IMG/VR virus record: IMGVR_UViG_3300021091_000107
Coordinates: 1 to 52,490 of that record
Length of the DNA stretch: 52,490 nucleotides
Source of the DNA: a virus
Direction: 5' to 3' (one strand)
Below are positions 15,652-25,848 of the stretch, in pieces; the stretch's first letter is position 1, and every line of letters begins with the position of its first letter. Both the position numbers and the translations under genes were made by a program. Under the pieces are notes generated by a model that worked only from the letters and a program-made list of their open reading frames with translations, made no database searches and was not told where the DNA came from.

Positions 15652-17412
15652 ATGGCTGCTATCATTTCTGAAAAGTTCAGAATTTTCAACGCCAAGCAAT
15701 TTCTGGAATCTCTTTCAGAAGGTACTGGCGATACTTCCTCAGACCGATCAAGAATGTATTTCTTTGTCGGCAGACCTCAAGCATGGAAAGCATTTGTAGA
15801 AATTTATGCTGTAAGCTCAACTAATTTCTCTGTTGGAGAAGAAGTTTATGTTGGTGCTAGTTTAGGTGCTGCAACTTTCAAAGGAACTGTTGCTGAAGTA
15901 AATCCCAATAGTCTACTTCTAACAGGTATTGGTCCTACAGTAAGTGCTACTCCTGCTGCTGGAGCAACTTTAACTGGAAACACTTCAACTGCAACTGCTA
16001 AAGTTGGCGTTTACAGATATGCAACAGAAGAAATTCCTACTGCTCCTATCGACAACCAAGAAGAAAAATTTGATGTTTATGATGATATGATTGCTCTTAA
16101 GAGAGTAACTTCATCATATGCAAGACACGTAATCAGACGTTATAACTGGGATTTAACTGTAAATCCTAAGTTTGATATGTGGAGAGCAGATTATTCCGCT
16201 CTAAAACTAACTGCTACTGGCGAATCTTCAATTGCTACAGCAAAATATGCTGTTATGAATAATCAGTATGAAGTTTTTGCTTGTCTATACAATGGAACAA
16301 ATCCTTCCAACCTGAATGGTCGAAACGCAACATACACTCCAACAACTACTCCAGTTTCAGGAGAAGGAACGTATTCTGGGGATATTTACACCGAACCAAG
16401 TGGAACCGCTGGTTATGTTTGGAAATACATGTATACTATTCCAACAGATGATGTTATTAAGTTCCTTTCATCAGACTTCATGCCAATCGTTTTAAATGGC
16501 ACTGTTCAGTCTGCTGCTGTTGATGGTGCTATTCAAGTAGCTCTACTAAAAGATGCTGGCGGAAATCTCCCAACTTCCACAACTTTATATGCTGCTATTT
16601 TAGGTGACGGTTCTGGTGGTAAAGTTTCTATTACTACTAATGGTTCTGGTGCTATTACAGGTGTTTCTGTAATTGCTGCTGGTTCTGGTTATACCTATGC
16701 TAATGTTGTTCTTAAGAATGGTTATCTTTACACTAACTCTTCATTGACAACGGCAGCTACAGTTGCTGCAAACGCATTTGGTTCAATTGAAGTTATTATT
16801 CCTCCTCAAGGTGGTCATGGTGCAGATCCAGTAATGGAATTGAATTCCAAGCGTGTAATGATGAATATTCGTCTTACATACGCAGAAGGTTCTGGTGATT
16901 TCCCCGTAGATAACGATTTCAGAAGAATTGGAATTGTTCAAGATCCTCTACAGTATGGTTCTAGCAATTACCTAACAGTCGATAACGCATCTGCGCTATA
17001 TGCTGTTAAATTGACTGGAGTTAATGGAAACTTTGTTGCAGATGAAATTATCACACAAACAAATAGTGGATTAGTTTCAAAAGGAACAGTGGTTTCTTGG
17101 ACACTAGATTCAGGAAGCACTACTGCAGGTGTTCTTAAGTATTACCAATCTGCTGAACAACATGCAGATAATGGTGTGGTTAGAGCATTTGTTTCAACTG
17201 GAGCAAACGCTATCACAGGTGCTACTAGCGGAAGATCAGGAAACGTTGATACTGCATATGCAGCTTCACTCCTTGGTGTTAATTTCGCTGCTGGTTTGGC
17301 GACACCAGAAGTAAAAGCAAATTCTGGAGAAGCAATCTATGTAGAGAATAGAAGACTAATCACAAGAGCTCCTGACCAAATTGAAGATATTAAATTAGTT
17401 ATTGAATTTTGA
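15652..17412 (+). CDS. gp8: Baseplate wedge protein gp8
   Basis: The 586-residue protein is larger than T4 gp8 (about 334) but has the cyanophage gp8 pattern: N-terminal F-R-I-F-N-A-K-Q-F, then R-M-Y-F-F-V-G-R-P near residues 34-42, and W-R-A-D-Y-S-A-L and Y-V-W-K-Y-M-Y-T-I-P segments. Extra length comes from inserted beta regions, including a G-S-G-Y repeat near residues 319-353 that is shared with other tail proteins here. In T4, gp8 dimers bind gp7, gp6 and gp10 in each wedge. The gene has its own pair of late promoters and a GGAGA ribosome site. Confidence 0.88.
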   Translation: MAAIISEKFRIFNAKQFLESLSEGTGDTSSDRSRMYFFVGRPQAWKAFVEIYAVSSTNFSVGEEVYVGASLGAATFKGTVAEVNPNSLLLTGIGPTVSATPAAGATLTGNTSTATAKVGVYRYATEEIPTAPIDNQEEKFDVYDDMIALKRVTSSYARHVIRRYNWDLTVNPKFDMWRADYSALKLTATGESSIATAKYAVMNNQYEVFACLYNGTNPSNLNGRNATYTPTTTPVSGEGTYSGDIYTEPSGTAGYVWKYMYTIPTDDVIKFLSSDFMPIVLNGTVQSAAVDGAIQVALLKDAGGNLPTSTTLYAAILGDGSGGKVSITTNGSGAITGVSVIAAGSGYTYANVVLKNGYLYTNSSLTTAATVAANAFGSIEVIIPPQGGHGADPVMELNSKRVMMNIRLTYAEGSGDFPVDNDFRRIGIVQDPLQYGSSNYLTVDNASALYAVKLTGVNGNFVADEIITQTNSGLVSKGTVVSWTLDSGSTTAGVLKYYQSAEQHADNGVVRAFVSTGANAITGATSGRSGNVDTAYAASLLGVNFAAGLATPEVKANSGEAIYVENRRLITRAPDQIEDIKLVIEF

Positions 17413-17414
17413 TT

Positions 17415-17422
17415 TATAAATT
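17415..17422 (+). promoter_or_regulatory. Weak late promoter candidate
   Basis: TATAAATT differs by one base from the late box and lies in the 52-base gap before the 17465 gene. The mismatch and AT-rich context make it less certain than the other gaps. Confidence 0.4.
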
Positions 17423-17464
17423 TATTAATATTCCCCACTCATAGTAAAGAGAGCCTGAGCTAAA

Positions 17465-20400
17465 ATGCCCCAGAAGATTAATCTTAACGCGCCTCCATAT
17501 AACGATGATTTCAATATTGACAAAGGTTATTACAAAGTTCTTTTTAGACCAGGATATTCTATTCAGTCTAGAGAATTAACAACCTTACAATCTGTTCTGC
17601 AAAATCAAATTGAAAGTATTGGTCGTAGTAGATTCAAGCAGGGGCAGCAGGTAATTCCTGGAGAAGTATCTTTTAATAATAAATTAAATTATGTAAAACT
17701 ATCTTCAGTTTCTGAAGTAGCAGTCAATATTAATGGCAATGTCGTATTCCAAAAATATGACATTGCCAATTTATTGGGATCTACTATTCAAGGTTTATCT
17801 TCTGGGGTAACTGCTACCGTTATTTCATATGCATATGGTAATGATATTGAATCTGATATTCTGTATGTAAAATACACTAATAGTGGCAATTCTAATACCG
17901 AGTCTACTTTTAGACAAGGTGAAACTTTAGAAGCAACTAATATTGCAGATACTCCAACATTAGTTGTTGGAACAGATGGTAGTGTTTTACCAACTACTAT
18001 AGACGTTAAGGATTATGATACTGGAAAGATAACTACTATCGATAGCCCTGCAATGGGTTATGCGTCAGCAGTTAATGTTCAAGAAGGTGTGTATTTTGTA
18101 AATGGTTATTTTGTAAATAATTCTGAAGAATTAATTGTAGTAGATAAGTATTACAATAAACCATCAGCAAAAGTTGGATTTACTATTACAGAATCATTAG
18201 TTACATCTGAAGAAGATGCAACTCTATATGACAACGCTAGAGGATTTTCTAATTTTGCAGCTCCTGGAGCACACAGATTACAAATTAAATTATCTCTATT
18301 AGTTAAAGAATTTGACGCGCTAACTGACGAAAATTATGTTCAATTAGTATCAATTAAAAATGGCGAGGTTCAGCAACTAGTAAAAACTACTGATTACAAT
18401 ATAATTGAAGAAACTTTAGCCAGAAGAACTTATGATGAGTCTGGTGATTATGTTGTAGATAATTTTTCATTAGATTTACGAGAATTTTATCAGCAAAACA
18501 ATAATAAAGGTATTTACCCATTAAATGAAGAAACCGAACTAGTGGATGGAAAAACAACTTCCGAAGCTAATTCTTTAATGGTTGCTGGATTAGGATCAGG
18601 AAAAGCATATATTAAAGGTTACGAAGTTGTAAATAAAGACACGAAATATATTGATGTCAATAAAGCTAGAGATACTCTCACGAAAGAAGATGTTAGAGTA
18701 AAATCTTCTTCTTTATCTTACTTTAACATCAGTAATGTTTATGGATCTATCCCAGTAAACTCGGAGGGTCAAGAATTAACAGCATACCCAACAGTTTACT
18801 TAAACTCAACATTCAATGATGGTTCCATAGGATATAACAATACAGAATCTACTTCAAGCACTAAACAGACTATTTCCAGAAGAGGTGTTAAGTTTGGATT
18901 AGATGATGCAATTATTACATTATACATGCCTAATCCAGGTAATTATTCTAGCACCACGTTCCCAACTCCAGACACATTTGGATCGTCTCTAACTACTCTT
19001 TGGTATGTTGTAAATTTAGGAACAACTCCAGCTTCAACTACTGTAAGGTCAGTTTCGGTATTATCTTATTCTGTGGTAAAAAGACCTTTTGATATTGGAG
19101 TAGAATCTCCAAATACAGACTATCTAGAATTAACAGTAGTCGGAAACAAAGAAGATATTTACTACTTCTTAAAAGAGTATGACGATAACGATCCTTCAAA
19201 GAGAAGAAAATTATTTAAAACTCAAGCAGATGCGAAGGATTATTATTTCCAAGTAGGAACTTCAACAATTTTTCCATATTCAGAAGTTTATGATTACAAT
19301 GAAATAATTACTCCTGTTGTTGGTGTTTGTAAACCAAAAGATTTCAGTTTAATTCAAAGAGGTTCTGGATTTAATGAAGATATTGATATTGTTTTATCTA
19401 AAGGGAGATTAGGAGATGGAACTTCATCTTATAATTCTATTTTTAGATTAGCATATTTCAATCCGACATTCTTCACTAGAGTTGTTCTAGATCAAGATAT
19501 TTCATCAAATACCTTCTTACCAGGGAAATACATCTTAGGTTCTACTAGTGGCTCTTATGGGGTCGTAGAGGGGTCTACAGCGTCAAAATATACGGTGGGT
19601 AATATTCTGTTTGTCAGAATGCTATCTGGTAATTTTGTTTCTGGAGAAACAATCACAGACGAATCTGGCAACTCTAGAAGAATTGCTAGAGAAGGAACAA
19701 TATCACATTTTGTGGTAATGAAGAGAGGTGATGGTTATCCAGTTAATACTGGTATTAAAGTTAATGGTGTTCAATATACTAGTTCTGCAGTAGAAATTAG
19801 TTATCTTGCTCAAGCAATTTATAAGGTAACTATTAAAGACAAAAACTTGTTAGGTCAAGTTTATGCAACAACTCCAGAAGTATCATTTAATACAGGAAAT
19901 ACAAATCCTATTTCTCAAGCGGTTGTTATTCCTGTATTATACAGAAATACTGTTTATACTTTTGATCCCCAAAACGTAAAATCAGTAAGTTCTACTTTTG
20001 GCGCTGGTAATGCATATAACTTTACCGCTGACGTAGAATCTTTCCAATCTTCATATGTCACAAATAAAATCTTAACAGATTTTACTTTTTCTGGAAGTAA
20101 AGGTCAAAAATATATTGAATGTAATGGATTTTCAGGAGATCCGTCAAGTGATTTAATTCAGGGAGATATTATTCAATTTAATGATGCTACAAATACTGCA
20201 GTAAGATCTGTTGTTCAAAGAGTAGAAAAAGCAGAAGGTCTTATTAAATCTAAAGTATACTTAGATAATGCTCTCAGAAATGACGTAGCAAATGCTAGTG
20301 TTATTAGAGTTCGACCAACTATTCAAAATAGTGCTACATCATCATTACTAATACCTATTGGATCAAAGTATCCATCTAGTATTGTAGATTCACCAGATGA

Positions 20401-23400
20401 TTCAAAGATCAAATATTATTTCAGAAGAGATTTTGTAACAACTTCTTCGGTAAACGGTGGTAATATTACGTTTGCTGCTCAATTACCTTATGGCACTCAA
20501 AGATTTGCATCATTCAGAGAAAATAATTTTATTTTAACAGTATTAGATAAGAGATCTTCTACAACATTACAAAGTGGTGATATAATTTTCTTAAAATCAA
20601 ATCAAATTAGTATTGAGAATACTACATCTAGCACAAGTGGATTAACATCTGGTAGTGTTTCCATCAATTTACCATCTTCTTTCTTTGGAACAGACACTAA
20701 CTTCCCTATTCTAAAATTAACAGCAACGGTAGAAGTAAGTAAGGCAAGACCTAGATTAAAAACTATATACAGAAATCAAAGAATTTTAATTCAATCTCCT
20801 GGTGATAGAGTAGTTCCAATCAGAGGCGTTAATTTTGATAACAACAGCACTGACATTCTTTCATATTCTGATGTAATCAAAATCCGTTATGTGTATGAAG
20901 GAACTACACAAACAGCTCCAGTTGTTTCTTCTTCTGGAGAACTTGTTACTGGAACTGACGTAACAGAAAGATTCTCGTTTGATGACGGGCAAAGAGATAC
21001 TTTTTATGATGTATCTCGTCTTGTTTTAAAACCTGGATACACTCCACCATCAGGTCAGTTAATTGTTGCGTTTGATTATTTTGAACATTCTCAAGGAGAT
21101 TTCTGCACAGTTGATTCATATTTACACGAATCAGGTGTTTCTCTTGACGAAATACCTTCGTTCAATTCATCGGTTTTAGGAAAGGTATCATTAAGGGAAG
21201 TATTTGATTTTCGCCCCAAAGTAGATTCATCTGCAATTATTAGCGGTTATCAAGACACATCTGTTCTATCTGTCACTGATTTCAATAGCTTTACTGGATC
21301 TGGCGGAATTACTTCAAGCACACCTGCTACCGAAGATGTTTTAGAATATACTATATCATTCAATCAAAAACAATATTTGGATAGAATTGATGGGATTTTC
21401 CTAAACAAAAAAGGAGAATTTATAGTAAAGGAAGGTAATTCATCACTTAACCCAACAAAACCAGCAGATGTTGATGATGCTCTAGCATTATATTATCTTT
21501 ACATCCCAGCATACACTACGACCACTAATGATGTTCGTATTATCCCTGTTGACAATAGACGTTATACGATGAGGGATATCGGAAAATTAGAGAAGAGAAT
21601 TGAAAGATTGGAACAGTATACTATGTTAAGTATACTGGAGCAACAAGCTCTTAACATGCAAATTAAAGATGAAATAGGTATTGATAGATTTAAGAGTGGA
21701 TTTGTTGTTGATGGTTTTGAAAATCATGGGATTGGTAACCTAGCATCAATTGATTACAAGTGTGCTATCGATACACAGCAATCTGTATTGAGACCTAGAT
21801 CTGTAGAAAAATCTTATCGTTTACAAGAAATTAATACAAGAAACGAACAAAGGTCATTAGATAATTATTCTAAGTCTGGAGATATTATTACTTTACCATT
21901 TACTGATGTCACTGCCATTAAAAATCAGTATGCTACTAAAAAGTTAAACATTAATCCTTTTGTAGTTTTACAATATGTTGGAGATGCAGAATTATCACCT
22001 AATGTTGATCAATGGTATGACGAAAGAGAAACTCCTATAATTCTAGACAACGATAGTAAAGTATTTTCTGTATTTTTCGCTACAGATGATGCAAGAGAAG
22101 GATATTCAAGTATCTATAATAACTTTATTGTTAATTGGATTGGAACTAATAGAGTATTTTATAACGTAACACCTCTTAGCGATTCTTCAACGGTAGTTGC
22201 ATCTGCTACAACTCAATTAGCATCTGTATCAAGCAGTTCAAATATTAGCCCACAAAATAATCAGTTACCACAAGGAGTTGCTGCAAAATCTATAGGTTCT
22301 AATGTTGTATCTTCAACCATTCAACAATTCTGCAGATCTGTTCCTGTATTCTTCAAGATTACTAGAATGAAACCTAGCACAAAATTCTATGTTTTCATGG
22401 ATGGTAAATCTATTGACAGATGGATTGTTCAGGATAGTAGATTTACTGGAATTGCTGGAAATTCACTAAGCACTTTCAATAGTGGTATTATTACTGATGC
22501 TAATGGAAATGCCAGTGGATTAATTTTAATTCCATCTGGTAATCCACCACAGGCGGGATCATCATGGAATGGTTCTGTAGATGATGTTCAATATGATACA
22601 GAAACTGGTTCTTCATTATCATTTATCACAGGAATTAAAACAATTAAATTTACTTCAAATGAAGATGGAATTGTTGACAGTGATGTAGAATCATTTACCG
22701 AAGTTAAATATTATGCTACAGGTAATTTACCTCAGCAACCTTCATCAATTATTTCAACTTCTCCTGCTGTTTTCAAAGCAGAAGAGGGTATTCAATTTAT
22801 TGAAAGCACAAAAGCACAAGTAAAACCAAATCCAGTAAGTCAATCATTTACTATTGAAAAATATCCAGGGGGTGTGTTCTTAACGGGATTAGATTTATAT
22901 TTTAATAAGAAGAGTTCGACCATTCCTGTTAGAGTTTACTTAACTAATGTAGAAAGTGGAAAGCCAGGTAAGTATATCATTTCTGGTAGTGAAACTGTTT
23001 TATATCCAGATACTTATCTAAGAGTATATACAAACGGAACTTTGAACATCACCAAAGGTGAAGTAATTACTGGAGTTTCTTCGAAGGCTTCTGGTCCTAT
23101 AAAAGAAGTATATGATAGAAACAATAATTTAGTTCCTATTTCTGTTTTAGGTCAATACACATTAACTAATGATCAAACATATATTTTAGTATTATCAAAC
23201 AATAACGGAAAATCATTCTCACAAAATGAAGGATTGAATATTCCTTCCCTAACTACTTTCAATGCTGCACAAAATACAAACTACAGTGTGACCATTGCAA
23301 AAGATTCTGGAAGAATAACAGATATTATAATCAATAATGCTGGATCTAGTTATGAGACTGCAACTCTAACTATAGAAAGCCCACAACTCCTTGGCGGAAC

Positions 23401-25630
23401 AAATGCTACCGCAGTCTGTAAAGTTTCTGGTGGTAAAATATATGATTCTTCATTAGTAGTAAATGGTAGTGGATATACTGAAGCTCCATCAGTAATTATT
23501 AATTCAACGGGTTCATCTGCTTCAAATGCTTCTATTGAAGCAGTATTAACTATTGATACTCCAGCGGTAAGAATGGGTGTTGCGATAGATACGGGTGATG
23601 TTTCTATTCCCGATTCTACTACTCCAACTAGATTTAATTTTAAGTATCCTGTTTATTTACAGAATAATGCAGAATATGCTTTTGCAATTGAATCTGATTC
23701 AACTGATTACGTTATCTGGGCATCTAAATTAGGAGAAATTGAACAAGCAACAAATTCAGTAGTAACTTCCCAACCACTTTTAGGATCAGTATTCAAATCA
23801 CAGAACGTTGATTCTTGGACAGAAGATTTATTTGAAGATATTAAATTTACTCTTTATAGAGCAGAATTTGATAATTCCAGACCAGGAATTGTAAAACTAA
23901 GTAATGAAAAATTGGGTTATGAAAAATTAGATACTAATCCATTTGAAACAGATTCATTATCTGATACAACCGCTACATCTTTATTGTTCAGAAATAATAA
24001 TAAAATTGTTAGAGTTAAGCACAAAAATAATGGATTTGAATCTTCTGGTAGATCATATACCGCATTTAGAAGAGCAGCAGATGTTGGAGGAATTACATCT
24101 GACTTTTTAAATAGCACACTATTTAAAATTTCAAATGGAGGTTTAGAATCTTATAATATCACTTCTATCAATAACTCTTCTGCCACATCTGTTGGTGGTG
24201 GCGATAATGTATATGCATTACATAATAGCAAGTATGAAAAATTATTTGCACAAGTTGCATACTTAAACTTTAGTGAAACTTCTGTAAAAGCAGAAGTAAA
24301 AACAACTAATGTTATTCCTTATGATTTTTCAGCAGTAAATTATACATCATATTCTCAATCTACAGTTAATGATGGTTTTGAAAAAACTTTCTTAAATGAA
24401 GATCATTTCTTTAATAATCAGAAGGTTGTTTGTTCAAGAATCAATGAACTAACAAATTCTGATAGAATTACTGATAGATCATTAGTATACAAATTAACAT
24501 TAGAATCTGATGTTTCATACTTATCTCCTGTTATTGATCTGAGATCTTCTTCTGTCAAAGCAATAACAAATAAAGTAGAAAAATCCACAGGTAGCGAAGA
24601 TAGATATGGAAGAAGAGATCAAATTATAAAATTCTATCCTGTCTACAAGTTCTCTGTTTTGGGAAACAATGTATCAACTATACAAGCAGGAGATGCTGCT
24701 AATCCTAAAATTGTTTCTGGATTTACATCTGGAGCAAGAGGTGTAATTGTTAAATTTGATTCATCTAATAGTATTCTATATGTTAAGATGTTAACAGATA
24801 CATTATTTGTTCCTAGCGAAACTTTAGTATTTGCTTCACAATCAGGTCTTTCTACAGTTTCTGTTGGAAGTAATGGTTTAACAGAAGAGACGTTCAACTT
24901 TGTTTACAATTCAGTTATAACATCAATCGACAAAACAGATGTCACCAAAGAATATAGTAATGTTATTAATGGCAGAGTAGTTCTTTGGGATGCAGAAAAG
25001 AGAGAATTGACTGTTTCAAATAACAAGAGACCAATTAACGACAATTATACTGCAGCTGCAACTACTGGATCTGATTATGCTAGAATTCCATTTAGTTCAT
25101 CTTCTACACAACAATCCGATGTTTTCCGTGTTGGCGATTTAGTTTCTTATGAAAATCAATTAACTGATACTAAATCTTTCTTAGAAATCAAATCAATTTT
25201 TTATAGTGATGGTGTATTATTTGTTCCTGAAATAAGAAATAATAGTTCTTCTTTAGCAAAATATGTAACTAAAGAAATTACTATTGAAAACGCAGCAACT
25301 GGATTAGACGTTAAATTAACTGCTAATATATTTGAAGAAGATGATATTCAAGTATTATATAAAGTTAAATCAATTAGTTCACAATTCAATTTTGAAGATC
25401 TTGGTTGGGAATATTTTAATGGAAATGGAAAACCAGATATTCGCGTGATTCCATCTACTGACAATAGTATCGCTGGATACATTGAAAAACAAGATTCTTA
25501 CAAAGAATATAAATTTAGTGTTTTTAATTTAGGTGAGTTTTCTTCATTTGCTATAAAAATAATTATGAGAAGTTCAAATCCAGTATTTGTTCCAAAAATT
25601 CAAGATTGTAGAGTTGTAGCATCGTTCTAA
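17465..25630 (+). CDS. Giant DUF4815-type virion structural protein (2721 residues)
   Basis: The N-terminus has the DUF4815 pattern found in many phage tail proteins: P-P-Y-N-D-D-F near residues 10-16, L-F-R-P-G-Y-S-I-Q-S-R-E-L-T-T-L-Q-S near 26-43, and F-K-Q-G-Q-Q-V-I-P-G. A coiled-coil-like block lies near residues 1363-1410 (L-E-K-R-I-E-R-L-E-Q-Y-T-M-L). Beta repeats with G-S-S-Y and G-S-G-Y follow near 1935-2027. The C-terminus ends with a compact segment (I-K-I-I-M-R-S-S-N-P-V-F-V-P) typical of cyanophage members. The gene occupies the T4 gene 9/10 region, so it may be the peripheral baseplate protein that carries fibres. That role is inferred from position. Confidence 0.82.
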   Translation: MPQKINLNAPPYNDDFNIDKGYYKVLFRPGYSIQSRELTTLQSVLQNQIESIGRSRFKQGQQVIPGEVSFNNKLNYVKLSSVSEVAVNINGNVVFQKYDIANLLGSTIQGLSSGVTATVISYAYGNDIESDILYVKYTNSGNSNTESTFRQGETLEATNIADTPTLVVGTDGSVLPTTIDVKDYDTGKITTIDSPAMGYASAVNVQEGVYFVNGYFVNNSEELIVVDKYYNKPSAKVGFTITESLVTSEEDATLYDNARGFSNFAAPGAHRLQIKLSLLVKEFDALTDENYVQLVSIKNGEVQQLVKTTDYNIIEETLARRTYDESGDYVVDNFSLDLREFYQQNNNKGIYPLNEETELVDGKTTSEANSLMVAGLGSGKAYIKGYEVVNKDTKYIDVNKARDTLTKEDVRVKSSSLSYFNISNVYGSIPVNSEGQELTAYPTVYLNSTFNDGSIGYNNTESTSSTKQTISRRGVKFGLDDAIITLYMPNPGNYSSTTFPTPDTFGSSLTTLWYVVNLGTTPASTTVRSVSVLSYSVVKRPFDIGVESPNTDYLELTVVGNKEDIYYFLKEYDDNDPSKRRKLFKTQADAKDYYFQVGTSTIFPYSEVYDYNEIITPVVGVCKPKDFSLIQRGSGFNEDIDIVLSKGRLGDGTSSYNSIFRLAYFNPTFFTRVVLDQDISSNTFLPGKYILGSTSGSYGVVEGSTASKYTVGNILFVRMLSGNFVSGETITDESGNSRRIAREGTISHFVVMKRGDGYPVNTGIKVNGVQYTSSAVEISYLAQAIYKVTIKDKNLLGQVYATTPEVSFNTGNTNPISQAVVIPVLYRNTVYTFDPQNVKSVSSTFGAGNAYNFTADVESFQSSYVTNKILTDFTFSGSKGQKYIECNGFSGDPSSDLIQGDIIQFNDATNTAVRSVVQRVEKAEGLIKSKVYLDNALRNDVANASVIRVRPTIQNSATSSLLIPIGSKYPSSIVDSPDDSKIKYYFRRDFVTTSSVNGGNITFAAQLPYGTQRFASFRENNFILTVLDKRSSTTLQSGDIIFLKSNQISIENTTSSTSGLTSGSVSINLPSSFFGTDTNFPILKLTATVEVSKARPRLKTIYRNQRILIQSPGDRVVPIRGVNFDNNSTDILSYSDVIKIRYVYEGTTQTAPVVSSSGELVTGTDVTERFSFDDGQRDTFYDVSRLVLKPGYTPPSGQLIVAFDYFEHSQGDFCTVDSYLHESGVSLDEIPSFNSSVLGKVSLREVFDFRPKVDSSAIISGYQDTSVLSVTDFNSFTGSGGITSSTPATEDVLEYTISFNQKQYLDRIDGIFLNKKGEFIVKEGNSSLNPTKPADVDDALALYYLYIPAYTTTTNDVRIIPVDNRRYTMRDIGKLEKRIERLEQYTMLSILEQQALNMQIKDEIGIDRFKSGFVVDGFENHGIGNLASIDYKCAIDTQQSVLRPRSVEKSYRLQEINTRNEQRSLDNYSKSGDIITLPFTDVTAIKNQYATKKLNINPFVVLQYVGDAELSPNVDQWYDERETPIILDNDSKVFSVFFATDDAREGYSSIYNNFIVNWIGTNRVFYNVTPLSDSSTVVASATTQLASVSSSSNISPQNNQLPQGVAAKSIGSNVVSSTIQQFCRSVPVFFKITRMKPSTKFYVFMDGKSIDRWIVQDSRFTGIAGNSLSTFNSGIITDANGNASGLILIPSGNPPQAGSSWNGSVDDVQYDTETGSSLSFITGIKTIKFTSNEDGIVDSDVESFTEVKYYATGNLPQQPSSIISTSPAVFKAEEGIQFIESTKAQVKPNPVSQSFTIEKYPGGVFLTGLDLYFNKKSSTIPVRVYLTNVESGKPGKYIISGSETVLYPDTYLRVYTNGTLNITKGEVITGVSSKASGPIKEVYDRNNNLVPISVLGQYTLTNDQTYILVLSNNNGKSFSQNEGLNIPSLTTFNAAQNTNYSVTIAKDSGRITDIIINNAGSSYETATLTIESPQLLGGTNATAVCKVSGGKIYDSSLVVNGSGYTEAPSVIINSTGSSASNASIEAVLTIDTPAVRMGVAIDTGDVSIPDSTTPTRFNFKYPVYLQNNAEYAFAIESDSTDYVIWASKLGEIEQATNSVVTSQPLLGSVFKSQNVDSWTEDLFEDIKFTLYRAEFDNSRPGIVKLSNEKLGYEKLDTNPFETDSLSDTTATSLLFRNNNKIVRVKHKNNGFESSGRSYTAFRRAADVGGITSDFLNSTLFKISNGGLESYNITSINNSSATSVGGGDNVYALHNSKYEKLFAQVAYLNFSETSVKAEVKTTNVIPYDFSAVNYTSYSQSTVNDGFEKTFLNEDHFFNNQKVVCSRINELTNSDRITDRSLVYKLTLESDVSYLSPVIDLRSSSVKAITNKVEKSTGSEDRYGRRDQIIKFYPVYKFSVLGNNVSTIQAGDAANPKIVSGFTSGARGVIVKFDSSNSILYVKMLTDTLFVPSETLVFASQSGLSTVSVGSNGLTEETFNFVYNSVITSIDKTDVTKEYSNVINGRVVLWDAEKRELTVSNNKRPINDNYTAAATTGSDYARIPFSSSSTQQSDVFRVGDLVSYENQLTDTKSFLEIKSIFYSDGVLFVPEIRNNSSSLAKYVTKEITIENAATGLDVKLTANIFEEDDIQVLYKVKSISSQFNFEDLGWEYFNGNGKPDIRVIPSTDNSIAGYIEKQDSYKEYKFSVFNLGEFSSFAIKIIMRSSNPVFVPKIQDCRVVASF

Positions 25631-25848
25631 TGGATCGCATCAAAGTTCTTGACCACGACTATCTCGTGAGAGATAAAGATACTGGTGCCATTATAAATAC
25701 TGATAAAAGTGTATTTGAAGATGCTAGAAAACTACGTAATGGTAGTGCATCTATTAAAAAACTTCAAAGTGATGTGGAAGATTTAAAGAATGAACTCTCA
25801 GATATCAAAAATCTTTTAAGAGAACTCATAAGAAATGGCAATACTTAG
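25630..25848 (+). CDS. Small coiled-coil linker protein
   Basis: The start overlaps the previous stop codon as TAATG, and the 3' end overlaps the next gene by 14 bases. The 72-residue protein ends in a clear heptad region ([20 protein letters not shown]). Lying between two large tail genes, it is probably a small structural or assembly partner. The family function is not known to me. Confidence 0.65.
   Translation: MDRIKVLDHDYLVRDKDTGAIINTDKSVFEDARKLRNGSASIKKLQSDVEDLKNELSDIKNLLRELIRNGNT
25692..25699 (+). promoter_or_regulatory. Intragenic late promoter box
   Basis: An exact TATAAATA lies inside the 72-residue gene, about 135 bases before the 1471-residue tail gene. It could give that gene its own late transcript. 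It may also be a chance match in AT-rich coding DNA. Confidence 0.35.
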